A DNA stretch of 64,000 nt from Eonycteris spelaea (lineage: Eukaryota; Chordata; Mammalia; Chiroptera; Pteropodidae): contig PUFA01000034.1 of NCBI GenBank assembly GCA_003508835.1, positions 9,202,501 to 9,266,500 of the forward strand, read 5' to 3'. Positions within the stretch are counted from its first letter, which is position 1; each line of letters opens with the position of its first letter. This document shows positions 12,491-25,669 of the stretch, one piece after another. A model generated the notes under the pieces. It searched no databases. It was not told the origin of the DNA and saw nothing but the letters and a program-made list of their open reading frames with translations. Position numbers and translations under genes: made by a program.

Positions 12491-15105
12491 CATAATGTCA
12501 AATAATCGTTCTATTAAATTTAACAAATTGGCCAGCTGTAAAACAGTCAGGCCAAGTCTCCTGTGTGTGCGTTATATTTTCTGCAGATGTGTTCGAGAAG
12601 CGAACTTACATCCTTCCTAAAGAAACAGTAGCAGCTCTCGTGGAAGAAAACTTGAGTGGAAGAAAATCGAGAAGTGGATTTACCATGAAACTAAGGAAGC
12701 TTAAATTTTAGGCTCCTCACTTGAACTTGCAGAGTTCGTCCATGGCCATCTAGTTCATCCACAGCCATCCAGTTCTTGTAAAATTTATAGGAGTACGACA
12801 TTTCTACCACAAATGGGTGAGACCACTGTCTCTTTCCACTTCCACTTCTCCTCAGTCATATTTCCCTTTGTCTTGGGTGTCATGGGAGCAGCCATGACAT
12901 TTTTGGACTATGACTGAGGAAGCTGATGCGGTTACATACAGTTTTGCCTTAGTGGGATATTTATATGGTTCACAGACTCTTTCGTGTTTTGTTTAGTTAC
13001 TAGTGGCTGTGCCAGGACAAGAATGATTTTTAGGAATGGGTCCCACTTCTCGCTGCACTAATACACTCTACCTTGTGAAATGAAGGTGCAGGTCCTGACA
13101 TGACCCTCAGAATGTGTTAAAACATTAGGGATACAGGAGACAGGTTGATGGGTGAGTATTTAAGATTGGTTCCTGCAACGAATACACCTCTGAAATGCCT
13201 TGAAATCTTACAGCTCATATATGGAGGACACGTGAGATAAGTTTCCTAAAATTGCGAGCAATCCTAAAAATGTACAAGCCAATACCAATAACTTGTGAAG
13301 ACCAAAGAAATCTTTCCACACTCTCAGTAATAAACATTATTCATCTACCACACTAGAAAAAGCTGATGTCTCCTTCTTTTCTCAGTAGAAAGTATGACAA
13401 AATTATTGTTGCAAGAATAAGCAAGCAAACATATTACAGGTAATAATTTTATGGACTGGTATACTAGTTAGCTACTTTAAAAAATGTTATTTTCTAGATT
13501 TTGAGATCTTTCCAGAGCTGGTCAGCTTTAAATGTTTTGTTGTTACGGTGGTGGTTTATATTCCAATCTAGATGAATATTCAATTTCTTAACTAATCATT
13601 TGAATTATTTTTCTCTCTAAGGGCATTGAAAACTGCATGAAGTTCAGGCCCCCGGTTTAAGGCGAGCATCTCATCCCTGCGTTTTGGTGGCTGAAGTGAG
13701 AAAACCTCGTCCATCTTCCCTTTACGGTTACCTCAGTCTCCTCCAAACCAAATCTGCTTATTATTGAGTCACCGAATGTACCGTTGATGGATTTAATGAC
13801 TCTAGGAATGAATCAGTAATGACTCTGAAGGAATCTGTGTGGCCAGACAGATAAATAATACATCATTTAAAGGCTTTTGAACTCTTAGAGTGTTTCGGAA
13901 GAGCATTCTTTAAAAGAAATTAGGAAAGAGAATAAATATATCATGACTGGGGAGAAAAGTATATAAACAAGCAATTATGAGGAACCATGCTAGACGAAAG
14001 GTGATTTCTCTCTTATTTCCTTCTGTTGGAAATACTTCAAAATTATCCTCATGTGATGAGGCATTTAAGCAGATCTCACCTAACAGAGCCAGTCTGGCTT
14101 GGCTCAGTATAACCCCAGAATCCATTTGTTCCTTTTCAGTAAGGGCATTGCTGCAAATCAGTTTCACGTAGATGATGCGAATAGCATATGGGAGAAATTG
14201 TGCAGTCTCTTTATTACAAACACACGCAGGTCTCCGTGCACACTGAATCTCACTCCCAGCGTTAGCCCCGAATAGGCATTATGGGAGAAATCAATTCCTG
14301 TGTTGACAGATGTGCTCCTTTGCCCAATGCACCTTATTCCCTGTACCACTTTGAAAGATCTCAATATTTACTTTGCAACATTTAAAAACTGCTTATTTAA
14401 ATTCTCTGTTCCGAGTGCCTTTAGTTATACCTTTTATTTGTTTACTAAAAATATCAGTAGGTTTAGTTAAAAAATAGGTTTAGTCTAAAAAAAGGAACAT
14501 TAATGGGCTTACTAAAAATGTGGCTGTAAAAGTTTGATGAATGCTGGTTCATACAACACTGAACTGGTTTCTTTACATATTTGCAGTAAGACTTCTTGGA
14601 GCTTTTAATAATGAATCTCCAAGTACAGAGTATAGAATGTAGTTTGCAATATTTTCCAAATTATTTGATCACAAAACTCTTTTTCAAAGAACTAATATTA
14701 CAGGGACCATAACTTTGAGAAATGCTGCTTTAGACTAAAATAAAATCAGGTAATGTTCTGTAAATGCTTTATACATAAAATGATTTATATATATTAAAAC
14801 TAAACTAATTGTATGATACAATGATAATTATTATTATTATTAAGACCACTATGCTCAAAGGAATCAATTGGTTCTCTCATCCTTTCTACTAGAGACCGTA
14901 TAAACTGTTTGTATAGATTTGAGAAAAAGACAAACTAAGGCAAATGTATTTACTTTTATAATTTTCTGCTGTGACAGTTTTAATTTACAAAGAGGCTGAG
15001 AAAAAGTATATAAGCTTGTAGCTATCAAGCTTCTCTTTGCTGCCTCTGTAGCTTTCCCTGCCTTTTTTTTTTTTTTTAAGATTTTCCACTGCATATATTG
15101 AAGAG
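12491..15105. other. Intergenic DNA, no gene seen
   Basis: AT-rich text without recognised repeats or coding domains. The overlapping frames at 13910-14171 on both strands are short and featureless. Confidence 0.45.
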
Positions 15106-15116
15106 CAGTGACTGTC

Positions 15117-16727
15117 AATGCAAACCCATCAAAACCCCAGTGGCAAATTTTTAAAGAAATAGAAAAATTCATCCTAAAACTCATATGGAAACTTAAGAGA
15201 CCCTGAACAGCCAAAATAATTTTGGAAAAGAGAAACAAAGTTGGAGGACTCACGCTTCCTGATTTCAAAACATATTACAAAGATACAATAATCAAAACAG
15301 CATTGTACTGGCATCAAGGGAGACAAATAGATCAATAGAATAAAATATACAGAGCCCAGAAATAAACCCCTATATATGTGGTCAAATGACCTTCACAAGT
15401 GGTGCTGGCAAACTATGTACACATACAAGAGAATAAAGTTGTATCCTTGTCTTGCAAAATGTACAAAAACTAAATCGAAATGGATTAAAGTCCTAATCAG
15501 AAGACCTAAAACTGTAAAACTCCTAGAAAAAAATGAAGGGGAAAACTTCATGATATTGGACTTGGCAATGATTTCTTGGATATGGCACCGAAAGCACAGA
15601 CAACACAAGCAACACCGACACGTGGGACGACATCAGACTTAAGACGTGTGTGTCCAAGGACACAATCAGCTAAATGAAAAGCAGCTCATAGGTGAGAGAG
15701 AATATGTGAAAGTCATACATCTGAAAAGGGATTCACATCCAGAATATCTAAAAAAAACTCCTATAGCTCAACAACAAAAATCAAATTATCCAATTACATG
15801 AGAGACCAAGGACTTGAAGTGACAGTTCTCCAAAGATGATATACAATTGCTGAACAAGCATATGAAAAGATGCTCAACATCACTAGTCAGCGGAGAAATG
15901 CAAATCAAATCACAATCAGCTATCAGCTCACTACCGTTAGAATGGCTACAATCAAAAAGCAACCCCCACCAAAAAAAAACACAATACCAAAAAAAAAAAA
16001 AAAACCCAGAAAATAACAAGTGTTGGTGAAGATGTGGAGAAATTGGAACCCTTGTACACTCACTGTTGGTGAGATTATAAAATGGTACAACCATCACGAA
16101 ACACAGATTGTTTTTGCAAAATATTAAAAATAGAACTACCGTATCATCCAGTAATCCCATTTCTGGGTATACATCCAAATGAATTGAAAACAGGATCTTG
16201 AAGAGATATTGACACACATGTTCATAGCCGCACTATTCACAATAGCCCGGATGTGGAAGCAACCCAAATGTCCACCAACAGCTAAAAAGATACACAAAGT
16301 GTGGTGTGTGTATGTACACACACACACACACACGTATGTATGTGTGTGTACATGAATAATATAAATATTATTCAACCTTAAAAAAGAAAGATCCTAACAC
16401 ATGCTACAAACATGGATTATACCCTAAGGACATTGCTAAATGAAATAGGCCAGTCACAAAAAGACCAATACTGTATGAGTCCACTTGTATGAGGTGCCAA
16501 AAGTAGTTAAATTCATAGGAACGGTAAGTAGATGGTGTTTACTGGGGCCTGGGGAGAAGGGAAAGTGGGTATAGAGTTTTAGTTTTGCAATACAAAAAGT
16601 TATGGAGCTCCATTTCACAACAATATGAATATACTTAAAACTACTAAACTTTACAGTTTAAAGTGATTAAGATGGTAAATTTTTGTTATGTCGTTTTTAC
16701 AATTTAAAAACAAAAATAAAAAAAGAA
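15117..16727 (+). mobile_element. 5'-truncated L1 LINE, about 1.6 kb, with target-site duplications
   Basis: Reads as the 3' third of L1 ORF2 followed by the L1 3' untranslated region. Early text corresponds to the conserved ORF2 C-terminal stretch (cast around 'ccaaaataattttggaaaag' and 'cttcctgatttcaaaacata'). The later part carries 'cactattcacaatagccc', 'ggaagcaacccaaatgtcca' and the 'actgtatgagtccactt' segment. It ends in an A-rich tail. The word TGACTGTC flanks it at 15109-15116 and 16728-16735, a short target-site duplication. Multiple stops make it non-functional. A small (AC)n microsatellite sits inside at about 16315-16333. Confidence 0.88.
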
Positions 16728-16735
16728 TGACTGTC

Positions 16736-18420
16736 CCAAAACCACTTTAAGATAAGTTGAGGTCACTTACACCCAGACCGTTAATACTTGAGACCTTCTG
16801 TTCACCTTTGTTCATCTTTGTTCTAATCAAATGTAGTTCCAAAAATTTTCCTATAGAGCTTGGTATTTAAGAGATTATAAATAGACTGTATATGTGTATA
16901 AGAAAAGAAAGCGAAAGAGTGAGAATTTCACACTGGGCCTGAAATGTTTTCAGCTGAAATTCCCTTTCCTTTCAAAGTTTGCAATTGATGATTAAACTCA
17001 TTGAGGGCTTGCTTGGCCATATAGAATCTGGGGAGCCTTCCACGACTCAGGTCTTTGTGAAGCATTCAAGAGACTAGAGTATGGGAGGCTGAGCCGTCTT
17101 CTCACCATCCACCATGCGTGAGCACCTACGATTCCTCTTCTTTCAGTCAAAGCTGTGGTTAAGTATTGTGTGCACAGATTTACACCGTCTTGGACCTTTA
17201 TTCTCTCTAGAGGTCAAGACAATTCCTGGTGTTAAGTTGGGAACTCAAGTGTCTAATATTTCACAACATCCTGGAGCCTTTAGAGTTTGGGGATTCATTG
17301 CGGATAGAAACATCAGAACGAAAAACAGTACAGAGAACTACAATGCGGTTATAGCTTCATTTACTCCCATTCATGTCATCCAAGAAGCTGCTTTATTTTT
17401 TAATTAAAAATTCTGCACCTTAGTTTAGTCTCTCAAGAAGATTCATTGCTCAGAGAGAAAGCTTTTCTAATCTTAAAACACATTTTCTACCTAATTAAGT
17501 GTTTTTTTTTATAGCATCTAATCAAAGAGCAGACTTAGAATGAGGGAAACTTTTTTTCCTTTCAACCATACCGACTTGATTAAAAGGGTCTCAGGCTACA
17601 GGAAGATCTTTTGAAGAAAAGCACATTGCGTGCATGTCTGGTTAACCTTGCCTTTGCCATGAAAAAGCTACCAAATTGTAGGAGGAGGAAGAAGCTGTCT
17701 GAGAATTGAACCTGCAACTCATTGCTATGTAATCCATAATCCCTTGAATGGTTCCCAGCAATTAAGGGTTGGGCAATTTTAGCCTCATAGCCTTTCCAGG
17801 TGAGAGAGGCCCCGCCTCCAAGACCTGCATCTCTTTTAAACTTTGTAAAGATCTGAGTAACAAAAAGCTTCACAGACCATGTATGGAAGAGAAGCAGGTA
17901 TTTAAAACCTGCTTCTATTTTTCCATTCTGCTCCTGGAGCACTCACTGATAATTCATCGATAATCCCCCATACACTCTCTTCATCTCCCTTGATCCACTC
18001 ATGCTGGTTTTTGGAGCAATGACTCCCAGATGTCTGGAATGGTAAGAGGAAGGCTCTGGGGGACTCTGACGCCCGAGCAATGCCTGGGGGAAAAGGATGA
18101 AAGGAGAGAAGGACTTTCAAGACATGCACGGAACAGTGAGTTCTGAGAGGCTTGACTTTCTTCCCTGTCACCTCTGCAGGTGACACCTGGGTTCCTGGCC
18201 CCTTTTAGATTTTTCCTGATTTCTTAAGGAGGGCTGAGAAGAGCAAAGAAAAAATTATGAACAAAAGAGCTGAATTCAAGTTCATTTCTCCACTTCCTCA
18301 AAACCTAAGTGCTTAGTAAGACCCTAAAAATATGAGCAGTGTTATTTTTATAAGAATGATGATAATTTAAAGTCTGTCTCTAAGAGTTACGACTGATAGG
18401 AACATTTTCAAATAACACAA
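16736..18420. other. Intergenic DNA, no gene seen
   Basis: Several 60-120 codon frames exist on both strands (for example 17114-17407 plus and 17580-17942 minus), but they show no domain, no conserved start context and no codon bias I can recognise. Confidence 0.45.
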
Positions 18421-18424
18421 AGTA

Positions 18425-18605
18425 AAAAGGCAGTATAGTGAACACCTGAATTCCTATCATTCAGCTTCAACAACTTTCACACATTGTGGCAGCCTTATTC
18501 CTTCAATCCCTCCCCACTTTTAAGATGTATTTATTTGCATATATTTATTTTTGCTGGAGTATATTAAAGCAAACTCAGGATACCACACACTTCTCCTGTC
18601 ATACA
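18425..18605. mobile_element. Old L1M-type LINE fragment
   Basis: The stretch with 'cctatcattcagcttcaaca' and 'gagtatattaaagcaaactc' resembles the 3' untranslated region of ancient L1M elements. A comparable style of text recurs at 22705-23110. Confidence 0.45.
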
Positions 18606-19829
18606 GCAGTACACATTTATTGCAGATAAGGACGTTTTTCAGAACCCCACTGCAATAACGAAAAGCAACAAGAATTCCTTCATATCGCCTAATAACCACT
18701 TCTGGGGCTCCGCCTCACCTGTCTGGAGCCAGGACACACCTGTCTGGCCCTTTACTCTCCTGTGTCCCTTCTCCCTGCAGACTCCTCCCAGATGGGTCTG
18801 GCTTCATTTGTGCTCCTCGTGGGCCCTTCTCTTTTCCAAGGTGGGGCTCACCCTTCCACTTCCTTGAAGCCATCAGAAGAGCACAGCAGCTCAGGGGAAT
18901 GTGACATGTGTGCAAGTGCACACATGTGTGTGTGAAGACCGAAGAAGACACTGGTTCTGGTTTAACATGTTGATGTTTGTCCACGTTATCCAACTAACCT
19001 GCTGTTCCCCGGGGCTGTTTCTATGGTGCCACGTGAATGACGGGCCACAGCTACGACGAACGAGACATGAAAGACCTTCCCTCATGACAGGTGCAATATT
19101 TTATGCTCCTGATTTACAAGCCCCACTCCCGTTTTTCTGAAATAATCAGCAAAAGAACAAACTTAATTTTGCCAACAATTCAGTCACTTCTCTTCCAGCG
19201 TAAAAATTACCTTTTGGGGGTAACTGCTCAGTCAGTTCAGAACCGGGGCCCTCTTCCTCTTTTGCTTCCTCTCCCTCTAGATGGCATCTGGGTTTGAGGA
19301 AGGCAGAGGTGGCAGGTGGGGAGGAGCGAGTGGGTCCTTGATGGTCTCTGCTCAGGTGACCGTCATCCGGCATTGGTCCCTGGTGCACGTGATGTGCAGC
19401 TGTGATTTCTGCTCTCAGGTCCACCTACCTCCTCCCTGTCACAGTTGTGACCTTCCTGGACACTCTCAGACACTTCCACTCCCCACTCAGGGCTGGGGAA
19501 GTTTTGTGTGCTTTCCTGGGTGGGGAACGTGGGGCGGTTTAGAGCATTGCAGACTCAGCGCCGGGTAGTAGAACCAGCTGTGCCCGACTCCGTCCACGTG
19601 GACCTGCCCTACCAACATTGCTGCTCCGTTCTCCAGGTTCCCGGAGCTTGGGATTTCCCCAGGCTACACTCCAGAAGTGAGACACAAACCTTCGCACCCT
19701 GGGGTCCCCTAAAACAGACCTACGGGCTACTATCACCCTCCTCAGCTTTTACTTCAAGAGGGGTTGAATAAGAAAAGCTATTGAACATTCTTTTCCTGCT
19801 CTCTTTTTCTTTTAAAGCATTTCCCCTCA
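18606..19829. other. GC-moderate intergenic DNA, no gene seen
   Basis: Overlapping frames occur on both strands between 18715 and 19771, none with a recognisable domain. I see no CpG island. Confidence 0.4.
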
Positions 19830-19834
19830 TTTAA

Positions 19835-20110
19835 CTTGGGTCCCCCCAGAAGCAGACCTTGAGATAGACGTGAGCCCAAGAAAACACCAGTAGGGCAGTA
19901 GGAACAGGAAGCAGGGCCAGGAAGACAGCCACTAAAGACAGGTAGCACCGTCAAGCCAGCTACCACTGCCAGCGTCCGCAGCAAAATCCTGCTGGGGAGA
20001 CTCCGAGAGCAGGAAGAGAGTGCCTCAGAACGACCTCGCTGGAGGGGCGAGGGAGCTGGGGTCCCCACCCACTTCCACTGCCCTTTGCTTAAGGGCTGCT
20101 CCTGGGGGCG
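19835..20110. repeat. Unidentified dispersed repeat, copy 2
   Basis: Begins with 'cccccagaagcagacctt', parallel to the start of the repeat at 10870, and proceeds through 'gtagggcagtaggaacagg'. It looks like a member of a common mammalian interspersed family whose name I cannot fix from memory. Confidence 0.4.
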
Positions 20111-20419
20111 TTATCTCATCAGCACCCCAGGAAGCAAAGGAGACTTTGGCTGTAGGAGAAAGCTCTCAGGGAAATAAATGCGGGCAGTTCCTGTGACAAG
20201 AAATCTACTTCAACATCATTACACATGTTATGGTACAGTTTTCTGGCTGGTATATGGCTGCCCATCAGTGGGCCTCAAAAGACTGGGAGACATTGATCCC
20301 CTCAGCCCTTTTGCAGCTAAGTGGGGCTCGGGGCAGCTGCAACCTGCGGGTAGTCACCATCCATAAGCAGCCTTATTGGGGCTGCAGAGCTTATACGGCC
20401 AAGAGAATAATGTTATGAA

Positions 20420-20655
20420 GATGTCCACCTTCCAATCCCAAGAACCTATCTTTACTTTATATACCTGCAAAAAGAACTTGGCAGGCGTGATTAAGTTATA
20501 AATCTTGAGACGGGGGAAGTATCCTGGATTATCCAGGGGGGCCCAGGTTCATCGCAAGGTCCTTGTAAGAGGGAAGCTGGAGGGCTGGAGTCAAAGTGAG
20601 AGCTGTGATCTTGGAGAGATGCAGCTACGAGCCGGGGACGCAGGCAGCCTCTAGA
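20420..20655. mobile_element. Ancient LTR-like (possible MaLR) or similar dispersed element
   Basis: The ordered phrases 'caatcccaagaacctat', 'gtgattaagtta', 'atcctggattatccaggggg' and 'ggcagcctctagaag' are a familiar mammalian interspersed repeat, in reverse orientation to its usual consensus. I believe it belongs to an LTR class but the family label is uncertain. Confidence 0.45.
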
Positions 20656-21059
20656 AGGGGGAACACAATAGACATGCATTTTCTTGCATAAACTACCGTT
20701 GAAACAGAGAAACACAAAGTAGTGACAAAGTATTAAAACACCAAAAGTCCAACGAAACAAGAAAATATGAGGAAAAAGGATGAATTTATGTTAACTATAA
20801 AACTGACCTCATCTTTCTTTACTGATATCTCACTGAAACAAAATTAAGACAAGCAATAGGAAAAGAAATGGTTTCAATACTTAAAATTCTTGAAGAGAAA
20901 AAAATATTCTTGTTTTTAAAAAATTATTCCTTCATAAGCATGAATGGTAACAAAATAAAAGCACTTTCTTGGGTGATAAAATGTGTTCCTAAATAAAACT
21001 TCAAGTTGTCAAAGGATAATTCATGCTTAATGTGATGTAAAGTCATCAAGTCAATAATA

Positions 21060-21440
21060 TTCTGCAAATTACATTTCTCAAGGACAACAGCCTACAAAAA
21101 TTCCACTTCTGAGAATCGATTTTAAAGAATGGATCCAAAATATGGAACAGGCAGTGTGATGAAGATTTGAATTGCCGCATGATCTATAGCAGCAAAATAT
21201 TCTATCCAAATATCCATTGATAGAAGAATGCTTAAGACAATTATGGTAGAATAAATGGATAAAATGTTAATCGGCCCTTAAAATCATTTATCTATTAAAA
21301 AATATTTATCGAGTGCCTAACTTATGTTAGTTACCTTCTAGCATTGGGGATATGGTGGAGAACAAAATACGAAGATCCCTATTCTCCATAGACTTACATG
21401 AATATGAGGAGGGAGAGACAGTAAACACATAAGTTAATTA
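21060..21440. repeat. Decayed LINE-like remnants
   Basis: At 21100-21250 the text resembles an L1/HAL1 3' region ('aatatccattgatagaagaa'). At 21295-21400 a 'tttatcgagtgcctaactta' to 'ggggatatggtggagaacaa' segment matches a widespread old mammalian repeat. Borders are approximate. Confidence 0.4.
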
Positions 21441-22109
21441 AACATGTGACATGTAGGGCTGGCTTCATAGGCTTGTGACAGGGCCCAGTGCTCAGAAAGG
21501 CCTTACTCTTGCTTTCATGGTCTCCTGGCAACTTTCCTGAAATGCTGAATTTTTTAACAAGGGCCCTAACGATTATACAGCTAGAGAATAAAACACAGCA
21601 GGGTAACAGGAATGGGACAGGAAGTGGAGAGGGGGGTGTCATTTTAGATGGGATGATCAGGGAAAGTATCACTGATGTGACCTCTGAGCCAGGACCTGTC
21701 CCGGTTATAGAAATTATTAATATTATGGAAAAATGCTTCTTACGTATTTGTTAAATTAATGATTGCTAGTGAGTAAAAAAAAAAAAATGTAAGCTGGGAA
21801 TTTGGGATTCGGGACAAAAGCCTTGCAGAGGCTTCTCTCCCTCACGCCCGCACCAGCACATCCTGACGGCCTCACACCTCACGTTCCCACCAGAATCCAT
21901 GCTGTCCCACCTGATCCGAGGCAGCTTCCTCTCTCTGGTTTGTGAACTGGAGCCACCTACTCGGGTCACCTGCTTCTAAACTTGTCCCCCTCCAAGCTAT
22001 TCCTCACGTAGCGGCTGCAGTGATTCTTTTGAGACTTAAATCAGATTCTGCTCAAAACACTTCAGTGGCTTCGCATCTCGTTCTCATTAAAAAAAATCAA
22101 AAATCATTT

Positions 22110-22315
22110 TAGTGGTTGACACATAGCACTTTCCACTTCTGATCATATTATGTATTTATTTGTCATCTGTCTCACATAAACACATACACGTATACTGGAA
22201 AATAAGCTCCACGAAGGCAAGAATTTTGTCTGTTTTGTTCACTGGTTTGTATCGCCAACCTCAAAAACACTGGCACATAGCAGTCAGCATGCATAACAAT
22301 TTGAATGAATAATTC
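22110..22315 (+). repeat. L2 LINE 3' end fragment
   Basis: Follows the L2 3' consensus order: 'tttgtcatctgtctcaca', then 'aataagctccacgaaggcaa', 'ttttgtctgttttgttcac', and 'ggcacatagcag' followed by a 'gaatgaat' end. Diverged as expected. Confidence 0.7.
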
Positions 22316-22704
22316 AAATTGAAGCAAGATATGTCCATAATTATTAGAACTACATAAAAAAAAACATATGACCGTAAGAATAAATCAACGACGGTAACAG
22401 CTTTGCTGAAGCTTTGGGTTACAGATTTCAAAATTCTTTTCTGAACTTCCTTTAAGGTAGCTGCACTATTTCTATACATTTTTAAAAATTACTATTATCT
22501 GCACATGGTAATATAGATTAAGATCCCCTACTGCAATAAATACTGTCCCCTAATGCAATAAATACTAAGTCAAATGTTTCCTTGAAAGGTTTTCAAATCT
22601 ACTTAATGGATCTTACTTGAAGTGATAAAAATGCACAGTGAGCAGATATATCTTCATCCCAAAGCATTTTAGTGGCCTTGTGATTGCAATTACCCATAAG
22701 TTGA

Positions 22705-23110
22705 TTGCATTTAAAAAATAATAATAACCCTTTTTATTTTAGAGTAGTTTTAGATTTACAGAAAAATTGCACAGATAGCACAGAGTTCCCATATAGTCCA
22801 CATCCATATGCCACTCTTATCATCACTGATGAACCAACATGGATACATGATCATTCCCCGCTTTCTTCAGATTTCCTTAGTTTTTACTTAATGTCCTTTT
22901 TTGGTTGCTCCAGGATCCCATCCCGGATATTACATTACACTTAGGTGTCCTGTCTCCTTAGGCTCCTCTCGGCTGTGACAGTTTCTTAAATTTTCCTTTT
23001 TTTTGATGACCTTGACAATTTTGGGGGGGGGAGGGAAGGGGGTCACTGGTTAGGTATTTTGTAGGATATCCTTTTTTGGGATTTGTTGGATGTTTTTCCC
23101 ATGATAAGAC
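22705..23110. mobile_element. Ancient L1M LINE fragment
   Basis: Contains 'gtagttttagatttacag', 'cacagagttcccatatag' and 'ttggttgctccaggatccc', words typical of old L1M 3' regions. A G-rich run interrupts it near 23022. Confidence 0.6.
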
Positions 23111-23329
23111 TGGGCTTATGGGTTTCAAAGAGGAATCTCACAGAGAGTGTCATTCTCAGCACATTATATCAAGAATAAATGTGATCAGCTTGCCACTGTT
23201 GATGTTGACTTTGATTATCTAGTCAAAGTAGTTTTTGTACTGAATTATTTTTATTTAGCAATCGATAAGTAATCTCTCTAGAAAAAGCAATTTGGGCCTA
23301 TTCAAGTAGCTTTTTAAAAACATTTTTTA

Positions 23330-23500
23330 GGCATTACCACGTACCAAGCACTGTTTGAAGTTTAATATATGTTAGCTCATTTGAACCACACAACCACCTT
23401 ACGAAGTAGATACAACTCTCACATTTTAGAAAAGAGCAAACTGAGGCACAGAAAAGTTAGGTGCCTCGTCCAGGATTGCATAGCTGGTGAGTGGCACAGC
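23330..23500 (-). repeat. MIR SINE
   Basis: Reverse-orientation MIR: 'accaagcactgtttgaa', 'gttagctcatttgaacca', 'gcaaactgaggcacaga' and 'gcatagctggtgagtggca' in the correct order. Confidence 0.8.
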
Positions 23501-24359
23501 AGACTGGCAGCAGAGAGTTTGCCCTTAACAGTAGCCCACCCTGCCTCCACTCAAGGGAAGAGAACTTATCATCCTAATGGAGCATATTAATTCTTTCAAA
23601 AGTTCTGTCTTTGCAGTGCATGGCAATGAGATCTAGCTCCTAAAGTAACCTCTTAATAAGTCTCCCTCTTGATAATCAATTCCAACTCTGGCCAACCCAC
23701 CCCTCTGCAGCTCAACCCACCCTCGGGCACTCCTGCCATGCACAGAGGCGGGACTTCCAGTTGTATACAGAATTAAGCCCAGCCCCACCAGCATGGCATT
23801 CCAGGTTTCCCTGGAGAGCATCCTTACACCACCACCGGCTCTCTCTGAAGCAGGCCGCTTGCCATGCCCTCGCCACAGCCGCTTTGCCTGCTGCTGCCTT
23901 GAATGTCTTTCTCTGTGTTCTTGAATCTCCAATTCACTGACTATGAGTCCGCAGAAACTTCCTACAGCAGAAAAAACTTATCTCTCCCCTCTATTCCTAC
24001 TAGAACTTGTCCCTGGACCACAAACCTGCTTCATTCTTCCTCCGAGTTTTGCACACGTTTAATATCCTCTCTTGGTTTCTGGAGGCCAGAAACCTTATCA
24101 CACAGCACTGATGCCTCCCAGAGCAGAACCTCAATAAATGTCGAATGGAATCAAGCCAGTTCCTATATTAAAATGTCAACTGTTTGATTGACTCGTTCAG
24201 TACTTGCTTTTGAGCAGCATTATCTGCCTACACATCTATTCTTCTAATATTACCAATGAGATTTCACTTTGTCCTCATATCTTATACCGGGCTTATTACA
24301 GCTGACAGATCAATAATGCGTGGTTAGATTCATAGGTTGGGCCTCCTCCTGGTCTCTCT

Positions 24360-24500
24360 GAGAGGCTCCCTGTATCTCCATCTTTGAAATAATGGAAGAG
24401 TTGGACCACTCTGCCACTGCTGTCTGAGTCACCTTGGGCTGGTCACACGAACCCTCTGGGCTTCTCTGACACAGCGTTTGTGAGGATGAGTGACAAACCT
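24360..24500 (+). repeat. Probable MIR SINE fragment
   Basis: A weak forward MIR match around 'ctgccactgctgtctgagt', 'caccttgggctggtcaca' and 'tgtgaggatgagtgac'. Confidence 0.5.
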
Positions 24501-24539
24501 GACATGAATAGTAATGAGCATTAATGGGAGTCGGGAATC

Positions 24540-24720
24540 TTCTATATGTGTTATATGTACAATTTGTTCAACCCTCATAACAAACTTTAGTTGTTACTCT
24601 TACCCCTGGTTTACAGTTGGGAAACCTGAGGCACGGAGAAGCTAAGTAGCACATCCAAGGCTACAAAGAGGGTGAGGAGCAGACCTAGCATTTGCACTCA
24701 GGACAGCCAACCTTAAAGCT
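24540..24720 (-). repeat. MIR SINE
   Basis: Reverse-orientation MIR: 'caaccctcataacaaac', then 'gggaaacctgaggcacgga', 'agctaagtagcacatccaag' and 'tttgcactcaggacag'. Confidence 0.75.
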
Positions 24721-25474
24721 AAAACATCCTCTCTGATGGCTGATAGAGGGAATATATGTAAAAGATGACCTGAGACCACTGCTGTCTCCCATTTACTTGG
24801 GTCCTCAAAAAGAAAACAATTCAGCAAATACTGAGTCTACAACATATTCAAGGCATGAGCAGGATTCTTGCAAAGCCCATTCAAGTCCTGATGTGAATAA
24901 TGAGTTCCTCATTTCGACTTAAGATTTCTTTCAGCACATCTTTTGCTCTAGTGAAAACCTGATTCCTACCTGAATGACCAAGCTTTACTATTTACAGCTG
25001 CAGGCGGGCGACACTGTGAGCACTTGGCCTGCCAGTCCATTGGGTGTCTGCCTGTGTCCCGCATCACACAAACCTGCACTCTTCAGGAACTCATTGCGCT
25101 GATGGAATCCCCATATGACATACCTTTATGAGTCCTGAGGACATAAAATAATTGGAGATGCTGGGTTGCCTTAAAAAAAAAAAAAACACTGCCTAAACAC
25201 AAAGAGTAAATTCCAGCACTGTTAACTACATTCAGGTAACTGTTCATGACCCCATGGGTAGAATATATTATCGACAAATACCAGACCTGGACCTTTCAAA
25301 GAGGATGCTGTATTATCTAAGATATCGACCGTGGCTAGAGAAGAAATGCCGGTAGCTAGTAATTAATTACTTTAACTGGTAATGCTGTCTTTGCTCATAC
25401 TAGTTAGGAGTTGGGAGATGTTTTTCTGCCTTTGGTTGCACTTCAACCAAACCTGTGACTTTGATGTAGACCTG

Positions 25475-25668
25475 TGATCCTGGACTAGGAGTGATTTTGC
25501 CCCCAGGGGACATTTTTGGTTATCATCAGTGGGGAGGATTGCTGCTAACTTCAAGGGTAGAAGCCAGGGATGCTGCTAAACATCTGACAATGCACAGAAC
25601 AGCACCCTGACAAAAAATTATCCAGCTAACGTGTCAATGGTGTTGAAGTTGAAAACCTGGTGTAGCCT
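25475..25668. mobile_element. MER20-type non-autonomous hAT DNA transposon
   Basis: Ordered words 'gattttgcccccaggggac', 'atttttggttatcatcagt', 'ccagggatgctgctaaacat', 'aatgcacagaacagcaccc' and 'gtgtcaatggtgttgaag' match MER20. The ends are eroded. Confidence 0.85.
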
Positions 25669-25669
25669 C

